Shown here in pieces: positions 9,005-16,808 of a stretch of DNA of 45,653 bases (positions are counted from its first letter, which is position 1; the number at the start of each line of letters is the position of its first letter). The position numbers and the translations under genes were made by a program. Source of the stretch: Burkholderiales bacterium Ga0077543 (GTDB lineage: Bacteria; Pseudomonadota; Gammaproteobacteria; Burkholderiales; Burkholderiaceae_C); the NCBI GenBank assembly GCA_001464055.1, contig LNET01000068.1:1-45653 (forward strand), given 5' to 3'. The notes below the pieces were generated by a model. It saw nothing but the letters and a program-made list of their open reading frames with translations. It had not been told where the DNA came from and searched no databases.

Positions 9005-10228
9005 ATGCGAATCCTGGTCATCTCTCCGTCCTATCCGCCATCGCCGGCAGGTGAAGCCGAGCATTGCCACCAGATCGCCAGCCGCCTGGCGGCCGAAGGG
9101 CATCGGGTCGACGTGCTGACCGGTACCCACCCCATGCCGGCCGCACCTTCCGGCTTCGCCCTGCACGCGCAGATGCGGGGCTGGCGCTGGCGTGATGCGT
9201 TGACCCTGCGTGCTCAGCTCATCCGCCTGCAGCCTGACGCTGTGCTGGTGCTGTACACGGCCTGGCTGTTCGACGACCATCCGATGGTCTGTTTTCTGGC
9301 CACGTGGTTGCGCCGTGTGCGCCCTGGCGTGCGGGTGCTGACGCTGGTCGAGGTGTCGTATCCGGCCCCGCCCGGCAGTTGGCCCGTGCGTCTGGGCCGC
9401 AAGCTCGCGACCCTGTGGGCAGGCGGGCAGGGTCTGGACTTCAGCTTTGGTTCATTGTTGCGCGACTCGCACGCAGTCGCCGTGCTCGGGCCTTCGGTGC
9501 TGGACGACCTGGCCCGGCACTGCCCTGGCCTGACGCAGCGCACGCTGGTGATTCCGCCGCCGCCCCTGGTTCGGCTGCCGGGAGACCGTTCCGAGCCTGT
9601 GCGCCAGCGGGCACGTGCACGACTTGGGGCTGCACAGGACACGCTGCTGCTGGCGTATTTCGGCTATGTCTACAAGGCCAAGGGCGTGGAGACCTTGCTT
9701 GCGGCGCTGCAAAGGTTGCGGGCGCAGGGTCGCGATGTCCGGCTGGTGATGGCCGGTGGCGGCCGCGGCCTGCCTGGCGGTGTCGACGAAGCACATCTCG
9801 CGTTCGAGTCGCGCATGCGGGCGCTGGCCCTGCAGCTGGGCGTGGCGGAGGCCGTGGCCTGGCCGCCAGGGCAGGCCAGCGAATCCGACGCGATGGGGCT
9901 GGACCTGCTGGCTGCTGACATCGCAGTGCTGCCGTTCGACGACGGCGCAGAGCTTCGCCGCAGCAGCATTGCCGTGGTCGCTTCCCTGGGCCTGCCCCTG
10001 ATCACGACGCAGCCTTCGGGACCCGAAGCCGCCTTCGCCCACGACAGCAATTGCTATCTCTGCCCACCCCGCAACGCCGCCGCGCTGGCCGAGGCCGTGC
10101 TGGCTGTGGCCGACGACACTGCGCGCCGGATGAGGCTGCGCGAAGGCGCGATGGGTCTGGCGCGCGACTGGTTTTCGTGGTCTGCGGCCACCGCGCAGCT
10201 GCTCGGTGCGTTGCGACCAGCCCCTTGA
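9005..10228 (+). CDS. Glycosyltransferase family 4 (GT-B fold)
   Basis: The protein has 407 residues. The N-terminus (MRILVISPSYPP, then a GEAEH loop) is the typical first strand and glycine-containing loop of GT4 enzymes. The C-terminal half has a Rossmann-like nucleotide-sugar domain with YFGYVYKAKG near 220 and GPEAAF close to the end, where the family usually has an E-x7-E type motif. It should transfer a sugar from a nucleotide donor to the growing lipid-linked repeat unit at the cytoplasmic membrane face. I use ATG at 9005; an in-frame GTG at 8996 would add three residues. A TAGCAT hexamer at 8990-8995 is only nine bases upstream, so the mRNA may be nearly leaderless. The sugar specificity is unknown. 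Confidence 0.88.
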   Translation: MRILVISPSYPPSPAGEAEHCHQIASRLAAEGHRVDVLTGTHPMPAAPSGFALHAQMRGWRWRDALTLRAQLIRLQPDAVLVLYTAWLFDDHPMVCFLATWLRRVRPGVRVLTLVEVSYPAPPGSWPVRLGRKLATLWAGGQGLDFSFGSLLRDSHAVAVLGPSVLDDLARHCPGLTQRTLVIPPPPLVRLPGDRSEPVRQRARARLGAAQDTLLLAYFGYVYKAKGVETLLAALQRLRAQGRDVRLVMAGGGRGLPGGVDEAHLAFESRMRALALQLGVAEAVAWPPGQASESDAMGLDLLAADIAVLPFDDGAELRRSSIAVVASLGLPLITTQPSGPEAAFAHDSNCYLCPPRNAAALAEAVLAVADDTARRMRLREGAMGLARDWFSWSAATAQLLGALRPAP

Positions 10229-10260
10229 GCCCGGAACGTCGAACGGGCATGTGCATCGGA

Positions 10261-10266
10261 CAGAAT
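10261..10266 (+). promoter_or_regulatory. Candidate -10 element for the methyltransferase gene
   Basis: CAGAAT lies about 30 bases before the ATG at 10296, and a GGAG ribosome-binding site lies between. There is no clear -35. The gene may also be read from the GT4 gene upstream. Confidence 0.3.
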
Positions 10267-10295
10267 CGGGCGCAGGCTTCTGGAGTGGTTCAGAG

Positions 10296-10940
10296 ATGGC
10301 AACGTTGCGCACACTGAAGTCGCTGGCGCGTCGGAGCATCGACGCCACACAGCAACTGGCGGCCTGGTCCCGCTGGCGGCTGCATCGGCCCAGTCGTCCT
10401 GCGGGTGTCGCCCTGCGTCTTCACCTGGGTTGTGGCGACATCGACCACCCCGGTTTCGTGAACGTCGACGGCCGGCCGGCCCCGCATGTGCACCACGTGC
10501 AAAGCCTGGACCGGCTGGACGCGTTCGCTGACAACACCGCCGAGCTGGTCTATGCCAGCCATTGCCTGGAGCACATGCCGCTGGGCAGCCTGCGCGCCGT
10601 GCTGCGCGAATGGCACCGCGTGCTGCGCCCGGGTGGCGTGCTGCGCCTGTCGGTGCCCGACTTCGACCTGCTTGTCGACGCCTACCTGGACACCGGTCGC
10701 AACGTGCGCAGCGTGCAGATGCCGCTGATGGGCGAGCAGAACTACCCGCTGAACTTTCACCACGTGGTCTTTACCGAAGGCTACTTGTCGGAACTGCTGC
10801 TGCAGACCGGTTTTCAGCCGCCCAGGCGTTGGCAGCTGGGCGAAGACGCATGGAGCCAACTGCCGGACTGGTCGGGCCGTTCGATGGTCTTCGAAGGCAA
10901 GACCTACCCTGTCAGCCTGAACCTTCAGGCGGCAAAGTAG
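10296..10940 (+). CDS. Class I SAM-dependent methyltransferase
   Basis: The protein has 214 residues. Motif I, LHLGCGD, binds S-adenosylmethionine. It is followed by SHCLEHMP (motif II-like) and REWHRVLRPGGVLRLSVPD, the usual Methyltransf_11/type-11 signature. It lies 67 bases after the GT4 gene on the same strand and inside the polysaccharide locus, so methylation of a sugar or repeat-unit end is the natural guess. The start ATG at 10296 has a TGGAG ribosome-binding site about 10 bases upstream. Its 3' end overlaps the convergent glycosyltransferase gene by 29 bases, so the two mRNAs share a complementary tail. Confidence 0.87.
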   Translation: MATLRTLKSLARRSIDATQQLAAWSRWRLHRPSRPAGVALRLHLGCGDIDHPGFVNVDGRPAPHVHHVQSLDRLDAFADNTAELVYASHCLEHMPLGSLRAVLREWHRVLRPGGVLRLSVPDFDLLVDAYLDTGRNVRSVQMPLMGEQNYPLNFHHVVFTEGYLSELLLQTGFQPPRRWQLGEDAWSQLPDWSGRSMVFEGKTYPVSLNLQAAK

Positions 10941-12195
10941 CTGACAGTGCCGCGTCGAGCGGAGCGTAGACGGTCTGCGCGTCGAACTGTCGTCGTGCAA
11001 ATTCATGCGCCTGCTCGGCCAGGGCCTGGCGCCGGGCGGGGTCCTGCAGCAGCGCCAGCACCTGCGCGCCGAATTCCTCGGTGCTGTCGGCAACGACGAA
11101 GGCCAGGCCGCTGCCGTCTTCCAGGCCTTCGGCGCCCAGCGTGGTCGTTACCAGGGGCTTGCTGCGGCACAAGGCTTCGACGTTCTTGATCTTCAGGCCC
11201 CCACCCAGCCGTACCGGGTTGACCAGCACGGCCAGCCGGCCGTAGACGCTGTCCAGGTCATCGACGAAGCCCAGCAGTTCAGCCCCGGCGGGCAGGGGCG
11301 TTCCGGCCAGCGACTGGCAGACGCTGCCGATGATCTGCAGCCGCGCGCTGCCCCCCGTGCCGGCGTGCACCATCGGCCAGATGTGTTGCAGCAGTTCCCG
11401 CGCCGCCAATTCGTTGGGTGCCATCTGCGAACCGACGAAGCCCACGTGCAGCCCGGCGCCGGCCGGCGCCTGCGGTGCCTGCAGGGCCTGCGGGTGCATC
11501 ACGGTGATGACGCGACGATGGGTTACCAGCTGGGACAGCAGCCCTGCGTCGCGCTGCTGGATGGCAATGACCGTATCGAACGCGGACAACAGCCGCGCCT
11601 CCTCGGCCGCCGTGATGTCCAGCCAGTGGGGTTCGCCAGCGGCCTGGAAGCGTTGCTGGCGTTCATGCTGCACGTCGTGGGTGTCGATCAGGCGCAGCAC
11701 GCCTTGCGGTACCACCTGCGCCAGCCAAGCCAGGTGCACGAACTCGACGATCACGGCGCGTGGCCGGGCTTGTCGGCACATGCGCTGCAGCAGTGCGACA
11801 TGGCGCGGGTCATGGTGCTCGGCGGCGGTGCGCGCCTGGGCCCGCAGCGCCACGGTGCGCCACCATCCGCCGGCAGCGCGCGGGTGTGCGAACTGCGTGG
11901 CCGCGGCACGCAGCCAGCGCCGTCCCTGGCTCAGGCGCTGGCGCCAGGACAACCGCCCTGGCCCGGCCTGCGCCGCATCGGCAGCGGGCATCGGCAGCGC
12001 GGGCAGTGAGTGCTGCATCTGCAGCGCCAGCTTATCGCAGGCGGCTCCGTCGAACGGGTAGCCGTGTCCCATGAACGCCACCTGGACCTGCCAGCCCTGG
12101 GCCTGCAGGTGCTGGACCAAGGTCAGGATACGGCTGTTCGACCCCAGGCGGTTCAGCCAGAAACGGTTGTCGGTGGCGACGATCAGGGACTTCAT
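10912..12195 (-). CDS. Glycosyltransferase family 4 (group 1), last gene of the minus-strand operon
   Basis: The protein has 427 residues. The N-terminal domain begins MKSLIVATDNRFW and includes an LIDTHDVQHER segment common in GT4 enzymes that carry two Rossmann domains. The C-terminal half has LLGFVDDLDSVY, a PVRLGGGLKIKNVEAL stretch and TTLGAEGLE, the nucleotide-sugar-binding region of the Glyco_trans_1_4 type. It starts 11 bases after the stop of the flippase gene, indicating one transcript. It likely adds one sugar of the repeat unit. The frame stays open upstream to 12720, but that part is a shadow of the flippase gene. It ends inside the convergent methyltransferase gene. Confidence 0.88.
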   Translation of the reverse strand: MKSLIVATDNRFWLNRLGSNSRILTLVQHLQAQGWQVQVAFMGHGYPFDGAACDKLALQMQHSLPALPMPAADAAQAGPGRLSWRQRLSQGRRWLRAAATQFAHPRAAGGWWRTVALRAQARTAAEHHDPRHVALLQRMCRQARPRAVIVEFVHLAWLAQVVPQGVLRLIDTHDVQHERQQRFQAAGEPHWLDITAAEEARLLSAFDTVIAIQQRDAGLLSQLVTHRRVITVMHPQALQAPQAPAGAGLHVGFVGSQMAPNELAARELLQHIWPMVHAGTGGSARLQIIGSVCQSLAGTPLPAGAELLGFVDDLDSVYGRLAVLVNPVRLGGGLKIKNVEALCRSKPLVTTTLGAEGLEDGSGLAFVVADSTEEFGAQVLALLQDPARRQALAEQAHEFARRQFDAQTVYAPLDAALSATLPPEGSG

Positions 12196-12206
12196 CGCGG
12201 TCGGCT

Positions 12207-13661
12207 TCAGGGTGCCTGGGTGCGGCGCGGGCGCAGACGTTCCAGCAGCCGCTGCACTTCGCCCGCGGCCGGGTGGGCCAGCCATTTCACGGCAGCACCC
12301 CAGGCCATCAGCCCGGCGAGGGCCGTGAAAAGCAGCGTTAGCAGGGCGCCGACCTGCCAGTGGCGAGCACCCTGCAAGGCCGCCACCTGTGCTGCCAGAC
12401 TGGCCAGGGCCACCGGCACGCTGGCCAGGCTGGCGCCATACAGGGCTCCTGGCCCCACCTGCAGCAGCCTGCACAGGTGCCAGCTGTAGGCTGCCCAGGT
12501 CGTCAGCGTCGTCAGCAGCCAGGCCGCCGCCATCGCCAGCAGGCCGAACTGGGCCGTGACGAGCAGGGTCGCGACGTGCACGGGGTTGTAGACCATGGCG
12601 ACCTTCAGGCGACGTTCGACCTGCCCCATGGCGGCCATGACGCTGCCGCTGAGCGCGAAGAAAGCCGAAGGCAGCATGCCGATGGCCAGCACCGTGACCA
12701 GCGGTGCCGCCGCGCCCCACTGCGTGCCGAGCATGATGCGGATGATCTCCGGTGCAGTCAGGGCCAGGAAACCAAAGAACGGCCAGGCGATGCCGCTGAA
12801 CAGCACCGTGGCGCGCGAGAACGAGTCGACGAGCGAGCTGTTCTCGCGATGCGCTCGCGCCAGGGTGGGCGTGGCTACCCGTGTGATGGCGGTCGTGACG
12901 TTGGTCTGGAACATGTCGACCAGGCCCTTGGCACGGCTGAACAAACCCACCGCGGCGAAGTCGAACTGACGGGCGATGATGAATTCATGCGCATTGCCGC
13001 CCAGCGTGTCCATCACGCGCGCTGTCATCTGATAAGCGCCGTAGCGGAAGACCCTGGCAGCGCCGACGAAGCTGGGCCAGACCAGGCTGCCCGCTGGCCG
13101 CAGCAGCCCGATGACCACCGTTTGGGTGGCCACGCCGGCCAGTGCGGCCCAGGCCAGGCTGGCTGCGCCGTGGCCCTGCCAGGCCAGCAGCACTCCCATG
13201 CCCGACTGGGCCACGGTGCTGCTGAACTGGATGATGAAGATCTGGCGGACGGCGACAGCGCGGTTCAGCAGCGCATAGGCTGGCGACGAGAACGGCAGCA
13301 GGAGGAAGTTCAGGCACAGGATGCCCAGCAGTTGTGCCACCCGCGGTTCGTCGTAGAACGCCGCCAGGACGTCGCGCGCCAGGAACAGCAGGCCGCCAAT
13401 GACCCAGGCCGTGGTGAACGCCACTGCAAAGGCGCTGCGCAGCTTGGCCTGGTCGAGCTGCTTTTCCTGGATGATGTACTCGTTCACCCCGAACTCGCGG
13501 ACCATGGTTGCGATCGCCACGGCTGCAGCGCAGAGCGAAAACACACCGACTTCCGTCGGCGTCAGCAGCCGGGCGATGACCATGGTGGACGCCAGGGTGA
13601 TGGCGAGGCTGGCGTAGCGCTCGGCCATCGACCAGACCAGCGCCACGCGAACGCTGGTCAT
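12207..13661 (-). CDS. Polysaccharide flippase (Wzx-like, MOP superfamily), copy A
   Basis: The 484-residue membrane protein is predicted from hydrophobicity to have 12 or more transmembrane segments. It begins MTSVRVALVWSMAERYAS and continues with ARLLTPTEVGVFSL, typical of the O-antigen/teichoic acid flippase family (PF01943/PF13440). It would move undecaprenyl-linked repeat units to the periplasmic side. Its ATG overlaps the stop of the WaaA-like gene upstream (ATGA, 4 bases), showing translational coupling. It is clearly related, along nearly its whole length, to the second flippase at 16809-18293, for example AERYAS/AERHAS and WPFFGFLAL/WPFFGFVAL. A reading frame extending 53 codons further upstream is only a shadow. 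Confidence 0.92.
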   Translation of the reverse strand: MTSVRVALVWSMAERYASLAITLASTMVIARLLTPTEVGVFSLCAAAVAIATMVREFGVNEYIIQEKQLDQAKLRSAFAVAFTTAWVIGGLLFLARDVLAAFYDEPRVAQLLGILCLNFLLLPFSSPAYALLNRAVAVRQIFIIQFSSTVAQSGMGVLLAWQGHGAASLAWAALAGVATQTVVIGLLRPAGSLVWPSFVGAARVFRYGAYQMTARVMDTLGGNAHEFIIARQFDFAAVGLFSRAKGLVDMFQTNVTTAITRVATPTLARAHRENSSLVDSFSRATVLFSGIAWPFFGFLALTAPEIIRIMLGTQWGAAAPLVTVLAIGMLPSAFFALSGSVMAAMGQVERRLKVAMVYNPVHVATLLVTAQFGLLAMAAAWLLTTLTTWAAYSWHLCRLLQVGPGALYGASLASVPVALASLAAQVAALQGARHWQVGALLTLLFTALAGLMAWGAAVKWLAHPAAGEVQRLLERLRPRRTQAP

Positions 13662-15055
13662 GCCGAAGCGGCCGGTTCGTGCAGCAGCCGTGCGACGCGC
13701 GTGCGGGCCAGGGCGACCATGTTGCGTTCGACCGCGCCGCGGGCCTGTGCCAGAACGGCTTCGGCGCGTGCTGCGGCTTCGCGAGCGGTCTGGCCGTCCA
13801 TCGCCAGCGCCTTTCGCCATGCCGGGCCCAACTCCGTAAGGCTGTCCACCGCGTGCAGTGCGTTGGCTGCCAGCAGTTGCTGGTAAACCGGGAAACTGGG
13901 GTAGGTGGGTTCCCAGCCCGGGCCGACGAATACCGGTTTGCCGTAAGCCAGCGGCTCCAGCACGTTGTGGTCGTTGCCAACGAAGGCGAGCGTGGCAGCG
14001 GCGTAGCAGCCGCGCAGTTCGCCCATGGTGTCGAGCACCAGGACGCTGGTGTCCAGCGCCGCACGGCAGTCCTGTTCGCTGCGCATGCGATGGTCCAGCC
14101 CTTGCTGCTTGAGCAGGGCGTGCAGCGCAGCCATTCGCGGTCGGTTCTCGGGATGGCGTGGCGCCAGGACCAGGAACGCCCCTGGGTGAGCGGCGAGAAC
14201 CTGGGCGAAGGCCTGGAGCAGGTCACGTTGGTCGGCGGTCTCGGTGACGCTGCCCGCCACGATGACCGGGCCTCGGCCCGCGCGTTCGATCAAGTGGCTG
14301 TGCAGTGTGCCAGGGCCTTGTGCGCCATTCGGCTGGCCATAGGTGCTGACCATGGCGTCGAACTTGACGTTGCCGGTGACGACCACGCGCTCGCCACTGG
14401 CGCCAGCGGCCAGCAGCGCTTGACGCACGGCCTCTGTCTGCACCAGCATCATGTCGAAGGTCTGCAAGTAATCTCTGGCGAACAGCGCATGCTCGATGCG
14501 GTCCATCCGGCTGGGTGGCGCATAGCCGTAGAGCCAGCCGTTGACCAGGATCACCGGGGCATCCGCCCGGCGTGCTGCCTGCACCATGGCGAAGCTCAAG
14601 CGGCAGGGGGCGTCGTGCAGCCGTGCCGGAATCTCCGCAACCAGCATCAGCAGGGGCGGCCGGCATGCGACCAGGGCCGATGCCTCGGCCTGGGTGCCGC
14701 CCAGCGTGGCCAGCAAGGCCTGCGGATACTTCGCCTGGAAGGCCGGGGCGTAGAGCCCGCGGTCGCTGATCAGCAGCATCGCAGGATGCCCCAGCGCCTC
14801 CAGCAGTCGGTTCAGGAAGGGCTCGATGGCATTGAGTTCGCCGATGGTCGACACGAACACCCACAGCGTGCGTTCTTCGGTCCTCCCGCGGGCGGTTGGC
14901 AAGTGCAATGCCGGCCCTGTGTTGCTGCGCAGCCTGGCCAATTGCTCGAGCAGGCCGAAGCCCGCCTGACGCAGGGGCAACGGCAGCGACTGCAGGAATG
15001 CTGCTGGCAGGTGGGATGGCCGCCGAGCCGCTGGCGGTGAAGTCTTCGAAGACAT
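13658..15055 (-). CDS. Kdo-transferase-like (WaaA/KdtA-like, GT30) glycosyltransferase
   Basis: The protein has 465 residues. The layout follows WaaA: an N-terminal acceptor domain with STIGELNA, where Glu73 matches the catalytic glutamate of the usual SVGE motif, and a donor domain with VTGNVKFD, LAPRHPENR, DTMGELRGCYAAA, FVGNDHNVLEP and GKPVFVGPGWEPTY. In true WaaA the corresponding motifs are GSLVxxGGHNxLEP and GPxxxNF, so this copy is divergent. Housekeeping WaaA attaches Kdo to lipid A. A divergent relative inside an exopolysaccharide operon more likely transfers Kdo or another ulosonic acid to the polymer or its lipid carrier, which is inference. It lies 22 bases after the GT2 gene and overlaps the flippase start by 4 bases. 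Confidence 0.8.
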   Translation of the reverse strand: MSSKTSPPAARRPSHLPAAFLQSLPLPLRQAGFGLLEQLARLRSNTGPALHLPTARGRTEERTLWVFVSTIGELNAIEPFLNRLLEALGHPAMLLISDRGLYAPAFQAKYPQALLATLGGTQAEASALVACRPPLLMLVAEIPARLHDAPCRLSFAMVQAARRADAPVILVNGWLYGYAPPSRMDRIEHALFARDYLQTFDMMLVQTEAVRQALLAAGASGERVVVTGNVKFDAMVSTYGQPNGAQGPGTLHSHLIERAGRGPVIVAGSVTETADQRDLLQAFAQVLAAHPGAFLVLAPRHPENRPRMAALHALLKQQGLDHRMRSEQDCRAALDTSVLVLDTMGELRGCYAAATLAFVGNDHNVLEPLAYGKPVFVGPGWEPTYPSFPVYQQLLAANALHAVDSLTELGPAWRKALAMDGQTAREAAARAEAVLAQARGAVERNMVALARTRVARLLHEPAASA

Positions 15056-15077
15056 GATGGATTCTCGGCCAGGGCCG

Positions 15078-16055
15078 TCACTGCACGGCGGGCCCCGAGT
15101 GAGCCGTCGCGCTCAAGTCGGTCGGGCTCGGGCGCCACCCCAGGCTGGCGGCCAGCGCCAGTGCCAGTGCGCGCGGCGACGTCGGCCAGCGCGCCCAGGC
15201 CTGCCATAGCGTACGCACGCCCAGTGCCCGGTTGCCATACTGCAGGTGGTGGACAGCAAAGGCTTGCTGATACTTGGCGATCAGGCGCGCGAACTCGTTG
15301 GCCGACAGACCGCGACCGTCGGCGCTGGTCAGGCCATGCTGGGCGGCCTGCGCCAGCAGGAGCTGGCAGCGAAAGTCGGTTTCGCGGACCTGGCGCGAGC
15401 CCTGCACCGCATGCTGCCGGTACAGGACCGGTGGCCAGTTCAGCAACGCGAAGCGATGTCGGTGGGACAGCCGCAGCCAGAGGTCCCAGTCTTCGGAGAA
15501 GGGCAGGCTGGCATCGAAGCCACCGCTGGCCTGCAGCAGGCCGCGGCGCAAGGTCGTCGCGCTGGTCAGTGCCCAGCAGTCGCGCAGAAACTGGTGATAG
15601 ACGAAGCCTGTGTGGCCTTCGTCAAGGCTGGCGGCCACCTCCGGCGGCCACAACTGCCGGGGATCGCGATGTCCGGCCGGCGGGGCAAACCAGTGCAGAT
15701 AGGGGCTGACGACCACGTCGATGTCGGGTCGTTCGGCAAGCACCTGCGCTTGGCGGGCCAGGTGCTGTGGGTGCCAGATGTCGTCCTGGTCCAGGAAGCA
15801 CACCGCGTCGCCTTCGGCCGCGCCCCAGCCTGCGTTGCGCGCGGCGGCCACGCCCTGGCGGCTTTGGGTGATCAGCCGCAAGGGCAGCCCGGAAGTCGAC
15901 GCCGCAGACCTCGCCACGCCGGCCGAGTCATCGGGCGAGCCGTCGTCGACCACGATCAGTTCGTGCACGCCATGTGTCTGCGCTGCCACCGCCTGCAGAG
16001 TCTGGCGCAGATGCACCCCCCCTGCGTGCACTGGCACGACGACTGAGATGCGCAC
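15078..16055 (-). CDS. Glycosyltransferase family 2
   Basis: The protein has 325 residues. The GT-A fold signature is clear: ISVVVPVHAGG at the N-terminus, VVDDGSPDD at 36-43, FLDQDDIW at 87-94 (the DXD-type metal-binding site) and SEDWDLWLRL near 195, which carries the likely catalytic acidic residue. I choose GTG at 16055 because the protein then begins exactly at the first beta-strand, 14 bases after the TPR gene stop. A longer frame exists upstream but overlaps the TPR gene and has no family sequence. It likely adds a sugar to the lipid-linked repeat unit on the cytoplasmic side. Confidence 0.88.
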   Translation of the reverse strand: MRISVVVPVHAGGVHLRQTLQAVAAQTHGVHELIVVDDGSPDDSAGVARSAASTSGLPLRLITQSRQGVAAARNAGWGAAEGDAVCFLDQDDIWHPQHLARQAQVLAERPDIDVVVSPYLHWFAPPAGHRDPRQLWPPEVAASLDEGHTGFVYHQFLRDCWALTSATTLRRGLLQASGGFDASLPFSEDWDLWLRLSHRHRFALLNWPPVLYRQHAVQGSRQVRETDFRCQLLLAQAAQHGLTSADGRGLSANEFARLIAKYQQAFAVHHLQYGNRALGVRTLWQAWARWPTSPRALALALAASLGWRPSPTDLSATAHSGPAVQ

Positions 16056-16069
16056 GTTCCTGCAGCGCC

Positions 16070-16807
16070 CTAGCGCAGGCTCGCGGCCTGGGCCTTGTCG
16101 GTGGTCGCGGCCCGGTCTGCCGCCGGTGTCGCCAAGGGGGTGCTCATGCGCCCGGTTGCCGTCTCGATTCGCCGCAGCAGCGAAGAAAGATTGGGTTCGC
16201 CGGGCATCAAGGCCAGGCCTTCCTGAGTCAGGCGCCTGGCCGGTTCCCATTGCTTCAGGTCGATCAGCACCTCGACCCAGCGGTCATAGGCCGGCCAGTA
16301 GTCCGGCTTGAGCCTGCGCGACTGCTCGAAGGCGGCCTGCGCCGCACCCAGGTTCTTCTGCAGCAGATAGACCTCGCCCAGCTTGACGTAGACCTCGGGC
16401 ATCAGGGGCATCGTCGGCGCGCAGTTGTTGATGATGTAGAAGAACTCGTTGATGGCTCTTTGCATCAGGAAGTTGCGATCCAGCACGGACAGACCGGCGC
16501 GCTGCAGGCGCAGCGTGTCACGCAGGCCGCGGCAGTAGTGGTGCATGTGCCAGAAGTCCTGCCCCATGAGGCTGACCCAGGTCCTGGCGCGTGGCGACTT
16601 GTTCATCCAGTCGGCACCTTCTGGCGAGCCATAGGGTCCATCCTGGCTGTCGATGCACCATTCGGGCAACAGGGCAAGCTCGCCTTGGGTGTAAGCGCGC
16701 CCGCGAATGTCCTGCAGCTGGGCCGTGGCGGTGCTTGCGCAACAGGCCAGCACCAGGACGCAGACCAGTCGCGCGTGAAAGGGAAGAACGGCAGGCCGGG
16801 ATTGCAT
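16070..16807 (-). CDS. Exported TPR-repeat protein of the polysaccharide locus
   Basis: The protein has 245 residues. The N-terminus is a signal peptide with a hydrophobic core (LVCVLVLACCAS) and a probable cleavage site at ATA-Q; a lipobox reading (VLAC) is possible but poor. The mature part has a Trp/Cys/His-rich region (WCIDSQDG, HMHHYC) and then at least two tetratricopeptide repeats (about 130-210), as in EVYVKLGEVYLLQKNLGAAQ split over helices. I do not recognise a specific family; periplasmic scaffolding of the export machinery is a guess. ATG at 16807 is 2 bases after the flippase stop and has GGAG 9 bases upstream; an overlapping ATG at 16822 is the alternative. The last 35 residues are Ala/Thr-rich. 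Confidence 0.72.
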   Translation of the reverse strand: MQSRPAVLPFHARLVCVLVLACCASTATAQLQDIRGRAYTQGELALLPEWCIDSQDGPYGSPEGADWMNKSPRARTWVSLMGQDFWHMHHYCRGLRDTLRLQRAGLSVLDRNFLMQRAINEFFYIINNCAPTMPLMPEVYVKLGEVYLLQKNLGAAQAAFEQSRRLKPDYWPAYDRWVEVLIDLKQWEPARRLTQEGLALMPGEPNLSSLLRRIETATGRMSTPLATPAADRAATTDKAQAASLR

Positions 16808-16808
16808 G

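Noticed and set aside
13662..13820. N-terminal 53-residue extension of flippase A
   Set aside because: The extension is Arg/Gly-rich, overlaps the WaaA-like gene in another frame, and the ATGA overlap at 13658-13661 gives a standard coupled start.
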